Below are positions 5,065 through 5,070 of a stretch of 5,070 nucleotides of DNA, in pieces. Position 1 is the first letter of the stretch. Each line of letters opens with the position of its first letter. The position numbers and the translations under genes are program-made. The stretch is taken from assembly GCA_002309675.1 (NCBI GenBank), contig DBXX01000087.1:1-5070 (forward strand), in the 5' to 3' direction. This DNA is from Lachnospiraceae bacterium UBA1201 (GTDB lineage: Bacteria; Bacillota; Clostridia; Lachnospirales; Lachnospiraceae). The notes under the pieces were generated by a model. That model was not told the DNA's origin. It saw only the letters and a list, made by a program, of their open reading frames with translations, and did not search any database.

Positions 5065-5070
5065 AAACAG

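Overview
The window looks like chromosomal housekeeping DNA from a Gram-positive Clostridia, most likely a Lachnospiraceae-type Firmicute. The evidence is the chromosomal Soj/Spo0J gene pair followed directly by a DUF4446 gene (an arrangement common in Clostridia), strong AGGAGG-type ribosome binding sites, sigma-A-like promoters and a DUF885 lipoprotein. The placement is inferred from gene content. No phage, plasmid, insertion sequence, CRISPR, tRNA or rRNA signal was seen, and there is no gene-free stretch longer than about 115 bases.

Left part (1-2368, + strand): an operon of parA (30-797), parB (896-1846) and a DUF4446 membrane protein gene (1862-2368). ParA is a Walker-type ATPase and ParB is a CTP-dependent DNA clamp. 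Together they segregate the chromosome origin. The third protein has one N-terminal membrane helix, a probable coiled coil and a cytoplasmic domain of unknown function. The 98-base parA-parB gap holds two small inverted repeats and a possible weak promoter. The operon's own promoter lies left of the window.

Middle (2350-4263, - strand): a 637-residue secreted lipoprotein of the DUF885 family with an HEGYPGH/EGW metallopeptidase signature. It converges on the DUF4446 gene and overlaps it by 19 bases. Its intrinsic terminator, a long hairpin plus U-tract, is written inside the DUF4446 codons (2278-2325).

Right part (4264-5070): a short divergent intergenic region in which a good minus-strand promoter shares its -10 hexamer with a possible plus-strand -10. 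Next comes a CYTH-fold triphosphatase-like gene (4378-4980) that carries an apparent insertion of about 40 residues. The window ends in a near-consensus promoter (4987-5015), a compact hairpin at the predicted 5' end of its transcript, and a ribosome binding site whose start codon would be the first base past the window. The layout suggests a highly expressed gene, possibly a ribosomal protein operon, but that gene is not visible.

Nothing here is clearly a new multi-gene system. The points most worth a second look are the CYTH insertion, the terminator embedded in an opposing gene, the shared divergent -10, and the 5' leader hairpin at the right edge.
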